Positions 55,492 to 64,000 of a DNA stretch of 64,000 bases are shown in pieces. Both the position numbers and the translations under genes were made by a program. The DNA lies in NCBI RefSeq assembly GCF_004117835.1, contig NZ_SDSC01000002.1, positions 248,001-312,000 on the forward strand, read 5' to 3'. The notes beneath the pieces were generated by a model that made no database searches, was not told the DNA's origin, and saw only the letters and a program-made list of their open reading frames with translations. The first letter of the stretch is position 1; every line of letters begins with the position of its first letter. The DNA is from Macrococcus sp. DPC7161 (GTDB lineage Bacteria > Bacillota > Bacilli > Staphylococcales > Staphylococcaceae).

Positions 55492-55800
55492 ATGCATATC
55501 AAAAAAGGCGACAAAGTTATCGTTATCACAGGTAAAGATAAAGGTAAAACAGGAACTGTAATTGAAGCACTTCCTAAAAAAGATCGCGTAGTAGTTGAAG
55601 GTATTAACATCGTTAAAAAACACCAAAAACCTACACAAATGAATCCTGAAGGCGGCATTACTGAAATCGAAGCTGCAATTCACGTTTCTAATGTTATGTT
55701 AGTAGATCCAAAAACAAACAAGCCAACACGTGTTGGTGTTAAAGTTGAAGATGGTAAAAAAGTACGTGTAGCTAAGAAATCTGGAGAAATCATTAAATAA
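55492..55800 (+). CDS. rplX: 50S ribosomal protein L24
   Basis: A 102-residue L24 with the KOW motif [41 protein letters not shown]. It initiates 50S assembly. The ATG follows GAGGAGGTG. rplE follows after 23 bp. Confidence 0.97.
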   Translation: MHIKKGDKVIVITGKDKGKTGTVIEALPKKDRVVVEGINIVKKHQKPTQMNPEGGITEIEAAIHVSNVMLVDPKTNKPTRVGVKVEDGKKVRVAKKSGEIIK

Positions 55801-55823
55801 TTATCTGGAAGGAGGTTCTCATT

Positions 55824-56363
55824 TTGACACGTTTACAAGAAAAATTCAAAAAAGAAATCACACCTGAATTAGTTAAAAAGTTTAACTATTCATCAGTGAT
55901 GGAAGTACCAAAAATCGAAAAAATCGTAGTGAACATGGGTATTGGTGATGCAGTTCAAAACTCTAAAGTTTTAGACGCAGCTGTAGAAGAATTACAAGCA
56001 ATCACTGGTCAAAAACCTATGGTAACTAAAGCTAAAAAATCAATCGCAACATTCCGTTTACGTGAAGGTATGCCTATCGGGGCAAAAGTTACTTTACGTG
56101 GCGAAAGAATGTACGAATTCTTTGATAAATTAATCAACGTTTCATTACCTCGTGTACGTGACTTCCGTGGTATCTCAAACAAAGCGTTTGACGGCCGTGG
56201 TAACTACACATTAGGTGTAAAAGAACAATTAATTTTCCCTGAAATCGATTATGATAAAGTAAGTAAAGTACGAGGAATGGATATCGTTATCGTTACAACT
56301 GCTAACACTGACGAGGAAGCTCGTGAATTGTTAACACAATTCGGTATGCCATTTCAAAAGTAA
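55824..56363 (+). CDS. rplE: 50S ribosomal protein L5
   Basis: A 179-residue L5, which anchors 5S rRNA and touches the P-site tRNA and S13. Segments such as [20 protein letters not shown] and [21 protein letters not shown] are standard. The start is TTG after AAGGAGG, well spaced. Confidence 0.97.
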   Translation: MTRLQEKFKKEITPELVKKFNYSSVMEVPKIEKIVVNMGIGDAVQNSKVLDAAVEELQAITGQKPMVTKAKKSIATFRLREGMPIGAKVTLRGERMYEFFDKLINVSLPRVRDFRGISNKAFDGRGNYTLGVKEQLIFPEIDYDKVSKVRGMDIVIVTTANTDEEARELLTQFGMPFQK

Positions 56364-56370
56364 TCTCTAA

Positions 56371-56577
<207 letters not shown>

Positions 56578-56607
56578 GAATTATTATTTGAAGGGAGGAT
56601 ACAAAAA

Positions 56608-57006
56608 ATGACAATGTCAGATCCAATCGCAGACATGCTAACACGCGTGCGTAACGCTAACATGGTTCGCCATGAAAAGTTAGAAGTACCTGCATCAAAC
56701 ATCAAAAAAGAAATCGCAGAAATCTTAAAACGTGAAGGTTTCGTAAAAAGCGTTGAATATATTGAAGATGATAAACAAGGTGTTATCCGTATGTTCTTAA
56801 AATACGGTTCAAACAACGAACGTGTTATCACTGGTTTAAAACGTATCTCTAAACCTGGTTTACGTGTATACGCGAAAGCTGATGAGTTACCTAAAGTATT
56901 AAACGGTTTAGGTATCGCTTTAGTTTCAACTTCTGAAGGTGTATTAACTGATAAAGAAGCTCGCGAACGTAACGTTGGTGGAGAAGTATTAGCTTACATC
57001 TGGTAA
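56608..57006 (+). CDS. rpsH: 30S ribosomal protein S8
   Basis: A 132-residue S8, [30 protein letters not shown], ending [15 protein letters not shown]. It binds helix 21 of 16S rRNA, and in E. coli also represses the spc operon. The ATG follows AAGGGAGG. rplF follows after 28 bp. Confidence 0.97.
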   Translation: MTMSDPIADMLTRVRNANMVRHEKLEVPASNIKKEIAEILKREGFVKSVEYIEDDKQGVIRMFLKYGSNNERVITGLKRISKPGLRVYAKADELPKVLNGLGIALVSTSEGVLTDKEARERNVGGEVLAYIW

Positions 57007-57034
57007 GAATTATTAAAGAAGGAGGTGCCGACTA

Positions 57035-57571
57035 ATGAGTCGTGTTGGTAAGAAGATTATCGAAATCCCTGCTGGTGTTGAGATCAAAATCGACGGTAAC
57101 GTTGTTACGGTTAAAGGACCAAAAGGTGAATTAACAAGAACTTTTAACGAAGAAATGACATACAAATTAGAAGACGGTACATTAGAAGTTGTACGTCCAT
57201 CTGATTCTAAAGCTCATAAAACAATCCACGGAACAACTCGTGCTTTAATCTCAAACATGGTTGAAGGTGTTTCTAAAGGATTCGAAAAGAACTTAGAGTT
57301 AATCGGGGTAGGTTACCGTGCTCAAATGCAAGGTAAAAACTTAGTGTTAAACGTAGGATACTCTCACCCAATTGAAATCGTAGCTGAAGAAGGTATTACT
57401 TTATCAGTTGAAAAAAATACGAAAGTAAAAGTTGAAGGTATTTCTAAAGAACGCGTTGGAGCTATCGCTTCAAACATCCGTGCTACTCGTCCACCAGAAC
57501 CTTACAAAGGTAAAGGTGTTCGTTACGAAGGCGAATACGTACGCCGCAAAGAAGGTAAAACTGGTAAATAA
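57035..57571 (+). CDS. rplF: 50S ribosomal protein L6
   Basis: A 178-residue L6 of two similar beta-sheet halves, with the C-terminal [18 protein letters not shown] signature. It lies near the GTPase-associated centre. The ATG follows AAGGAGGTG. Full length. Confidence 0.97.
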   Translation: MSRVGKKIIEIPAGVEIKIDGNVVTVKGPKGELTRTFNEEMTYKLEDGTLEVVRPSDSKAHKTIHGTTRALISNMVEGVSKGFEKNLELIGVGYRAQMQGKNLVLNVGYSHPIEIVAEEGITLSVEKNTKVKVEGISKERVGAIASNIRATRPPEPYKGKGVRYEGEYVRRKEGKTGK

Positions 57572-57598
57572 TCTCTAAAATAAGAAAGGAGAACATTC

Positions 57599-57955
57599 AT
57601 GATCGCTAAAATCGATAAGAACAAAGTACGTTTAAAAAGACACGCACGTGTACGTAGCAAATTATCTGGTACAGCTGAACGTCCTCGTTTAAACGTTTAC
57701 CGTTCTAATAAACATATTTATGCACAAGTGATTGATGATATTAATGGCGTAACATTAGCACAAGCATCAACACAAAACATTAGCCTTGAATCAACTTCTA
57801 ACGTTGAAGCTGCAAAAGCAGTTGGCGCAGCAGTTGCTAAAGCTGCAGTTGAAAAAGGTGTTAAAGCTGTTGTATTTGACCGCGGAGGATACTTATTCCA
57901 CGGACGTGTGAAAGCATTAGCTGATGCAGCACGTGAAAACGGATTAGAATTTTAA
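57599..57955 (+). CDS. rplR: 50S ribosomal protein L18
   Basis: A 118-residue L18, [43 protein letters not shown], which binds 5S rRNA with L5 and L25. The ATG follows AAAGGAG. rpsE begins 18 bp later. Confidence 0.97.
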   Translation: MIAKIDKNKVRLKRHARVRSKLSGTAERPRLNVYRSNKHIYAQVIDDINGVTLAQASTQNISLESTSNVEAAKAVGAAVAKAAVEKGVKAVVFDRGGYLFHGRVKALADAARENGLEF

Positions 57956-57973
57956 TAAAAGGAGGAACTCTTA

Positions 57974-58471
57974 ATGCGTCGTGAAAAAGAAGTTAAAGAA
58001 TTTGAAGAGCGCGTAGTTACCATCAACCGTGTATCTAAAGTTGTTAAGGGTGGACGTCGTATGCGTTTCACTGCTTTAGTAGTAGTTGGTGACAAAAATG
58101 GTCGCGTTGGATTCGGTACTGGTAAAGCACAAGAAGTACCAGAAGCAATTAAAAAAGCAGTTGAAGATGCTAAAAAGAACTTAATCACAGTTCCACGTGT
58201 TGAAGGTACTACACCTCACGAAGTAACTGGTAGATTTGGTGCTGGTAGCGTATTAATTAAACCGGCTGCACCTGGTACGGGAGTTATCGCTGGTGGTCCA
58301 GTTCGTGCCGTGTTAGAATTAGCTGGTATTACTGATATCTTAAGTAAATCTTTAGGTTCAAACACACCAATCAACATGGTTCGTGCTACTGTTGAAGGTT
58401 TAAAAGAACTTAAAGTTGCTGAAGAAGTTGCAAAATTACGTGGTAAGTCAGTCGAAGAACTATTAAATTAA
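57974..58471 (+). CDS. rpsE: 30S ribosomal protein S5
   Basis: A 165-residue S5 with an N-terminal double-stranded-RNA-binding half ([18 protein letters not shown], including the spectinomycin-site loop [11 protein letters not shown]) and the C-terminal [19 protein letters not shown]. No spectinomycin-type deletion in the loop is seen. The ATG follows AAGGAGG. Confidence 0.97.
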   Translation: MRREKEVKEFEERVVTINRVSKVVKGGRRMRFTALVVVGDKNGRVGFGTGKAQEVPEAIKKAVEDAKKNLITVPRVEGTTPHEVTGRFGAGSVLIKPAAPGTGVIAGGPVRAVLELAGITDILSKSLGSNTPINMVRATVEGLKELKVAEEVAKLRGKSVEELLN

Positions 58472-58484
58472 GGAGGGCAAACAC

Positions 58485-58664
58485 ATGGCTAAATTACAAA
58501 TTACCCTCACTCGTAGTATCATCGGTCGTCCTGAGACTCAACGTAAAACTGTTGCTGCTTTAGGTCTTAAAAAAATGCATCAAACAGTTGAAGTTGATGA
58601 CAACCCTGCGATTCGTGGGCAAATTAACAAAGTAAGTCACTTAGTGACTGTAGTAGAAAAGTAA
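58485..58664 (+). CDS. rpmD: 50S ribosomal protein L30
   Basis: A 59-residue L30: [20 protein letters not shown] at the N-terminus and [10 protein letters not shown] at the end. It is easily missed because of its length. The ATG at 58485 follows AAGGAGGG, 13 bp after rpsE. rplO starts 26 bp downstream. Confidence 0.95.
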   Translation: MAKLQITLTRSIIGRPETQRKTVAALGLKKMHQTVEVDDNPAIRGQINKVSHLVTVVEK

Positions 58665-58690
58665 TTATAAATTAATAAGGAGGTGCCGTA

Positions 58691-59131
58691 ATGAAATTAC
58701 ATGAGATGAAACCAGTTGAAGGCGCTCGTAAAGAACGCAACCGTGTTGGTCGTGGTATGGCGTCTGGTAACGGTAAAACAAGTGGTCGTGGACACAAAGG
58801 TCAAAAAGCCCGTTCAGGTGGCGGTGTACGTTTAGGTTTTGAAGGTGGTCAATTACCTTTATTCCGTCGTTTACCAAAACGTGGATTCACGAACATCAAC
58901 CGTAAAGACTATGCGATTGTTAACATAGATCAATTAAATCGTTTTGAAGATGGTACTGAAGTTACTCCAGCTTTATTAATCGAAACAGGTGTTGTTTCTA
59001 ACGAAAAGTCTGGTGTTAAAATCTTAGGTAACGGTGAATTATCTAAGAAGTTAACAGTAAAAGCTCATAAATTCTCAGCTTCAGCAAAAGAAGTAATTGA
59101 AGGTAAGGGCGGAACAGCAGAGGTGATTTAA
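58691..59131 (+). CDS. rplO: 50S ribosomal protein L15
   Basis: A 146-residue L15 with the Gly/Arg-rich N-terminus [39 protein letters not shown]. The ATG follows AAGGAGGTG. Its stop shares one base with the secY start, linking translation of the two. Confidence 0.97.
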   Translation: MKLHEMKPVEGARKERNRVGRGMASGNGKTSGRGHKGQKARSGGGVRLGFEGGQLPLFRRLPKRGFTNINRKDYAIVNIDQLNRFEDGTEVTPALLIETGVVSNEKSGVKILGNGELSKKLTVKAHKFSASAKEVIEGKGGTAEVI

Positions 59132-60420
59132 TGTTTGAGACGTTTATTAGTTTTTTTAGAACTAAGGAAATTCGTAGCAAAATTTTATTTACACTCGCAA
59201 TGCTAGTTATTTATAGAATTGGTACATTCATTCCTGTACCTGGTGTTAATCCTGATGCGTTCCAAGCTCAAACGACGCATGGTATCGCTGATTTATTTAA
59301 TACTTTCGGTGGTGGCGCACTTAAAAACTTCTCCATCTTAGCGATGGGGATTATGCCATACATTACAGCATCTATCGTAGTTCAGTTATTACAAATGGAT
59401 GTTGTACCAAAATTTACTGAATGGGCAAAACAAGGTGAAGTAGGTCGTAAAAAGTTAACGCAATTTACAAGATACTTCACAATTATTTTGGCATTCGTTC
59501 AAGGATTAGGGATGAGTTATTCATTTAACAATATGTTAGGTGGGCAATTGATTCAAAATCCTTCATTCATGACGTTCTTTATCATTGCAATTACGTTAAC
59601 TGCAGGAACTGCGTTTTTACTTTGGTTAGGTGAGTTAATCACTCAACATGGTGTAGGTAATGGGATCTCAATTATCATCTTAGGTGGTATCTTAGCTTCT
59701 ATTCCGCAATCATTATTCCAATTTTATCAACAAAGTTTCGTTGGTGTAGATGACACGACAATGGCAATGCTTAAAGCAATTGGTTTATTTATTGGTTTAA
59801 TCTTATTAACAGCGGGTGCAGTATTCGTATTGCAAGCCGTTCGTAAAATTCCAATTCAATATGCAAAACGCACAACAAATAACCGGTTAGCACCACAAGC
59901 AACATTCTTACCTTTAAAGGTTAATGCTGCAGGTGTTATCCCAGTAATCTTTGCGATGGCGTTTTTCATGATTCCAAAAACCTTTACAATGTTTTTCCCT
60001 AAAGCTGATTGGGCAAAAACATTGGCAAATCACTCTGATCCATCACAACCAATTGGTATGGTGGTTTACGTGATCTTAATTATCGCATTCGCTTACTTCT
60101 ATGCATTCGTGCAAGTGAATCCTGAGCAAATGGCAGATAACTTAAGAAAACAAGGTAGTTACGTACCGGGTATTCGTCCTGGACAACAAACAAAACAATA
60201 TATCACTAAAGTACTTTATCGTTTAACTTTTGTTGGTTCACTTTTCTTAGCAGGTATCTCAATCTTACCGCTAATCGCGACTGGTTTAATGAACGTGCCT
60301 CAATCATTACAAATTGGTGGTACAAGTTTATTAATCGTAATCGGGGTTGCGTTAGAGACAGTATCTCAATTAAAAGCGCAATTAAACGAACGTGAATATA
60401 GAGGCTTTAGAAGAAGATAA
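59131..60420 (+). CDS. secY: Protein translocase subunit SecY
   Basis: A 429-residue SecY with ten predicted membrane segments. The plug region and pore ring ([21 protein letters not shown] near 69-90) and the cytoplasmic loops that bind SecA ([22 protein letters not shown]) are present. With SecE and SecG it forms the general secretion channel. Start coupled to rplO by a one-base overlap after GAGGTG. adk starts 18 bp later. Confidence 0.97.
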   Translation: MFETFISFFRTKEIRSKILFTLAMLVIYRIGTFIPVPGVNPDAFQAQTTHGIADLFNTFGGGALKNFSILAMGIMPYITASIVVQLLQMDVVPKFTEWAKQGEVGRKKLTQFTRYFTIILAFVQGLGMSYSFNNMLGGQLIQNPSFMTFFIIAITLTAGTAFLLWLGELITQHGVGNGISIIILGGILASIPQSLFQFYQQSFVGVDDTTMAMLKAIGLFIGLILLTAGAVFVLQAVRKIPIQYAKRTTNNRLAPQATFLPLKVNAAGVIPVIFAMAFFMIPKTFTMFFPKADWAKTLANHSDPSQPIGMVVYVILIIAFAYFYAFVQVNPEQMADNLRKQGSYVPGIRPGQQTKQYITKVLYRLTFVGSLFLAGISILPLIATGLMNVPQSLQIGGTSLLIVIGVALETVSQLKAQLNEREYRGFRRR

Positions 60421-61086
<666 letters not shown>

Positions 61087-61131
61087 TTCAAGTTAGTCAA
61101 AATTTCGCCCATTAGGTGTGAATCACTTAGC

Positions 61132-61416
61132 GTGGATGTGAGTCAGTTGAACAATGTTAGTATTGGCCAAATTGTTACATATAAAAGTGGCAAGGATAAA
61201 GGATTACATGGAGTGATTATTTCAATAATCGATCAACGGTTTGTACTTGTTGCAGACGGTAGTATTCGGACAATGAAACATCCTAAGAAAAAGAACCTGT
61301 CCCATTTAATACTAAGTGACATTATCTCACCTGAAGTTGAAACGAGTATTTTTGAAACAGGTTTCGTAACAAATGCGAAATTACGTTACGTTTTGCAAAA
61401 ATATACCGCTCTCTAA
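61132..61416 (+). CDS. KOW-domain RNA-binding protein
   Basis: A 94-residue protein whose first half is a KOW motif (VSIGQIVTYKSGKDKGLHGVIISIIDQRFVLVADG), followed by a basic linker (TMKHPKKKNLSHL). B. subtilis has a similar KOW protein gene near infA. It is probably an rRNA-binding or ribosome-associated factor, but the role is not known. The GTG at 61132 has a poor ribosome binding site (AGGTG, 13 bases away), so expression may be low. Position is between adk and infA within the ribosomal operon. Confidence 0.75.
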   Translation: MDVSQLNNVSIGQIVTYKSGKDKGLHGVIISIIDQRFVLVADGSIRTMKHPKKKNLSHLILSDIISPEVETSIFETGFVTNAKLRYVLQKYTAL

Positions 61417-61446
61417 GAAACTTTTTAAAAAAGGGGGAATTTAATC

Positions 61447-61665
61447 ATGGCTAAACAAGATGTAATTGAATTAGAAGGTACTGTACTTGATACTTTACCA
61501 AATGCAATGTTTAAAGTAGAATTAGAAAATGGTCACGAAATCTTAGCTCACGTAAGTGGTAAGATTCGTATGAACTATATCCGTATTCTACCGGGTGACA
61601 AAGTAACTGTTGAAATGAGTCCATATGATTTAACACGTGGACGCATTACGTATCGTTATAAATAA
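61447..61665 (+). CDS. infA: Translation initiation factor IF-1
   Basis: A 72-residue IF-1 of OB-fold type, [41 protein letters not shown], which blocks the A site during initiation. The ATG follows AAAGGGGG. rpmJ follows after 33 bp. Confidence 0.97.
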
Positions 61666-61686
61666 TCAGTACTCCATCATAAATAG

Positions 61687-61812
<126 letters not shown>

Positions 61813-61831
61813 GAAAATGGAGGTGCACTAA

Positions 61832-62197
61832 ATGGCACGTATCGCAGGTGTAGATATACCACGTGAAAAGCGTATCGTAATCGCTTTAACATACGTATAT
61901 GGTATTGGTAAAACTTCGGCACAAAAAATCTTAGCAGAAGCAGGTATTTCTGAAGAGACTCGTGTGCGCGATTTAACAGAAGACGAGTTAAACAAAATCC
62001 GTGAAATCGTTGATGGTTACAAAGTTGAAGGTGATCTTCGTCGTGAAGTAAACTTAAACATCAAACGTTTAATGGAAATCGCATCTTATAGAGGTATTCG
62101 TCACCGTCGTGGATTACCAACACGTGGACAAAATACTAAAAACAATGCACGTACTCGTAAAGGTCCAGTTAAGACCGTTGCTAACAAGAAGAAATAA
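61832..62197 (+). CDS. rpsM: 30S ribosomal protein S13
   Basis: A 121-residue S13, [34 protein letters not shown], with the basic C-terminus [28 protein letters not shown] that contacts P-site tRNA. The ATG follows ATGGAGGTG. rpsK follows after 20 bp. Confidence 0.97.
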   Translation: MARIAGVDIPREKRIVIALTYVYGIGKTSAQKILAEAGISEETRVRDLTEDELNKIREIVDGYKVEGDLRREVNLNIKRLMEIASYRGIRHRRGLPTRGQNTKNNARTRKGPVKTVANKKK

Positions 62198-62217
62198 TAA
62201 GTAAAGGAGTGAGCTAA

Positions 62218-62607
62218 ATGGCACGTAAACAAGTATCACGTAAACGTAGAGTGAAAAAGAATATTGAGTCTGGTGTTGCACACATCCGTTCAACATTCAA
62301 CAATACAATCGTAACTATTACTGATGAATTCGGTAATGCTTTATCATGGTCATCTGCTGGTGCGTTAGGTTTCAGAGGTTCTCGTAAATCAACACCATTC
62401 GCAGCACAAATGGCTTCAGAAACAGCTACTAAAGCTGCTATGGAACATGGTTTAAAAACAGTTGAAGTAACAGTAAAAGGACCTGGTGCTGGTCGTGAAG
62501 CAGCTATCCGTGCGTTACAATCTGCTGGTTTAGAAATCACAGCAATCAAAGACGTTACACCTGTACCACATAACGGTTGTCGTCCACCAAAACGTCGTCG
62601 CGTATAA
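62218..62607 (+). CDS. rpsK: 30S ribosomal protein S11
   Basis: A 129-residue S11 with the C-terminal [26 protein letters not shown]-type ending (here [24 protein letters not shown]). It lines the platform around the mRNA exit. The ATG follows AAAGGAG. rpoA follows after 84 bp, with no obvious promoter in the gap. Confidence 0.97.
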   Translation: MARKQVSRKRRVKKNIESGVAHIRSTFNNTIVTITDEFGNALSWSSAGALGFRGSRKSTPFAAQMASETATKAAMEHGLKTVEVTVKGPGAGREAAIRALQSAGLEITAIKDVTPVPHNGCRPPKRRRV

Positions 62608-62691
62608 TTGCTTTAATATACTTTATTTTAAATAAGTTTTATAATAAGTAAGAAATACAAATTTATATGGCGTTTTTGAGGAGGATATAAA

Positions 62692-63636
62692 ATGATTGAG
62701 ATCGAAAAACCTAGAATTGAGACAGTTGAAATCAGTGAAGATTCTAAATTCGGTAAATTCGTTGTTGAACCGTTAGAACGTGGATATGGTACAACATTAG
62801 GTAACTCCTTACGTCGTATCCTATTATCTTCTTTACCAGGTGCGGCAGTGAAGAACATCGAAATCGAAGGTGTCTTACACGAATTCTCTACTGTAGAAAA
62901 CGTAGTTGAAGATGTAACAGCAATCATCATGAATATCAAAAAATTAGCGCTTAAAATCTACTCAGATGAAGATAAAACGTTAGAAATTGATGTAAAAGAC
63001 GAAGGTATCGTTACAGCTAAAGACATCATGCATGATTCAGATGTTGAAATTTTAAATCCAGATTTAAAAATCGCAACTGTATCAAAAGGCGGACATTTAA
63101 AAATGCGTCTTATTGCAAACGCTGGTCGTGGATACACATTAGCGGAAGATAACAACAAAAGCGATTTACCAATTGGTGTAATTCCAGTTGATTCAATTTA
63201 TACGCCTGTTGAGCGTGTGAACTATACAGTTGAAAATACTCGTGTAGGTCAAAGTACAAACTTTGATAAATTAACTTTAGATGTATGGACAGACGGTTCA
63301 TTAACACCACAAGAAGCTGTTTCTTTAGGTGCGAAGATCATGACTGAACATTTAAATATCTTTGTTGATTTAACAGATGAAGCGCAAAATGCAGAAATTA
63401 TGATTGAAAAAGAAGAAGATCATAAAGAAAAAGTACTTGAAATGTCGATTGAAGAACTTGATTTATCAGTACGTTCTTACAACTGCTTAAAACGTGCGGG
63501 TATTAACTCAGTACAGGAATTAGCAGATAAGTCAGAAGCTGATATGATGAAAGTTCGTAATTTAGGACGCAAGTCTTTAGAAGAAGTTAGATTTAAATTA
63601 GAAGACTTAGGTCTTGGATTAAGAAAAGAAGACTGA
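62692..63636 (+). CDS. rpoA: RNA polymerase alpha subunit
   Basis: A 314-residue alpha subunit. The N-terminal domain (about 1-230) dimerises and starts core assembly; the C-terminal domain (about 250-314, [42 protein letters not shown]) binds UP elements and activators. The ATG follows GAGGAGG. rplQ starts 16 bp later. Confidence 0.97.
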   Translation: MIEIEKPRIETVEISEDSKFGKFVVEPLERGYGTTLGNSLRRILLSSLPGAAVKNIEIEGVLHEFSTVENVVEDVTAIIMNIKKLALKIYSDEDKTLEIDVKDEGIVTAKDIMHDSDVEILNPDLKIATVSKGGHLKMRLIANAGRGYTLAEDNNKSDLPIGVIPVDSIYTPVERVNYTVENTRVGQSTNFDKLTLDVWTDGSLTPQEAVSLGAKIMTEHLNIFVDLTDEAQNAEIMIEKEEDHKEKVLEMSIEELDLSVRSYNCLKRAGINSVQELADKSEADMMKVRNLGRKSLEEVRFKLEDLGLGLRKED

Positions 63637-63652
63637 TAAAGGAGGTTCACTC

Positions 63653-64000
63653 ATGGGCTACAGAAAATTAGGTCGTACATCAGATCAACGTAAAGCGATG
63701 TTACGCGATTTAGCAACTTCATTAATCGTAAACGAGCGCATCGAGACTACTGAAGCGCGCGCGAAAGAATTACGTAAAGTCGTTGAAAAATTAATCACAT
63801 TAGGTAAACGTGGAGATTTACATGCTCGTCGTCAAGCAGCACAAGTATTACGTCGTGTTGAAATTACGAACGAAGATGAGTCTACACAATTTGCTATTCA
63901 AAAATTATTCGGTGAAATCGCACCTCGTTACAACGAGCGTCAAGGTGGTTACACTAGAATTATGAAAGTTGGACCACGTCGTGGAGACGGTTCAGAAATG
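63653..64000 (+). CDS. rplQ: 50S ribosomal protein L17 (incomplete at window edge)
   Basis: The first 116 codons of L17, [20 protein letters not shown] onward, follow AAGGAGG. The frame runs off the right edge at 64000; only a few residues should be missing. It is the last gene of the alpha operon in this order. Confidence 0.95.
   Translation, partial: MGYRKLGRTSDQRKAMLRDLATSLIVNERIETTEARAKELRKVVEKLITLGKRGDLHARRQAAQVLRRVEITNEDESTQFAIQKLFGEIAPRYNERQGGYTRIMKVGPRRGDGSEM

Noticed and set aside
61087-61131. Missing map gene between adk and infA
   Set aside because: No remnant is seen, and staphylococci normally carry map elsewhere, so this is not a deletion in this strain.

Overview
The window is a contiguous piece of chromosome from a low-GC Gram-positive bacterium of the family Staphylococcaceae. 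The evidence is strong AT bias, AGGAGG-type ribosome binding sites, TTG and GTG starts, a FemA/FemB-type peptidoglycan aminoacyltransferase, type-Z S14, and a topB - permease - S10 ribosomal order. Macrococcus or Mammaliicoccus fit better than S. aureus because lutABC, fhuCBG and a sugar-uptake operon lie together here, but the genus is inferred. There are no rRNA or tRNA genes, phage genes, insertion sequences or CRISPR arrays.

Layout. 1-298: start of a secreted protein leaving the left edge. 299-3311: lactate fermentation (lctP, ldh) behind a promoter carrying two Rex-like operators and a cre-like site. 3418-4260: YitT membrane protein. 4329-8251: ferredoxin-NADP reductase-like flavoprotein divergent from fhuCBG (ferric siderophore uptake), with a perfect Fur box between them. 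8333-9379: orphan GTPase. 9698-20309: a ten-gene operon for uptake and breakdown of an oligosaccharide: binding lipoprotein, two permeases, LacI regulator, ThuA-like protein, two Gfo/Idh/MocA dehydrogenases, a TIM-barrel epimerase, MsmK-type ATPase and alpha-glucosidase. A hairpin repeat and terminator follow. 20546-22470: dhaKLM, PTS-dependent dihydroxyacetone phosphorylation. 22567-26248: LutR-like regulator and lutABC for L-lactate oxidation, with a candidate LutR operator. 26382-34102: VOC protein, Fem-type transferase, proC, small membrane proteins, a dehydrogenase and an RND efflux pump. 34149-38081: SAM-I riboswitch controlling metNIQ and an aminotransferase. 38136-38538: 147-bp tandem repeats between convergent genes. 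38580-49549: small membrane proteins, MFS efflux, GyrI-like protein, Cys-tRNA(Pro) deacylase, metallophosphatase, HAD hydrolase, topB, SLC13-type anion symporter, pbuG. 49782-64000: S10-spc-alpha ribosomal superoperon with its leader, secY, adk, a KOW protein, infA and rpoA, ending inside rplQ.

The accessory half is mainly carbon, redox and iron control. The window can both make and excrete lactate (ldh, lctP; inferred Rex control) and burn it (lutABC; inferred LutR and CcpA control). Sugar, dihydroxyacetone and lactate-use promoters all carry cre-like sites. The features I would examine first are the 147-bp tandem repeat array, the nested hairpin element after the alpha-glucosidase gene, the LutR-type operator, and the Fur-box-sharing reductase/fhuCBG pair. 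None of these is a wholly new system on sequence evidence alone.
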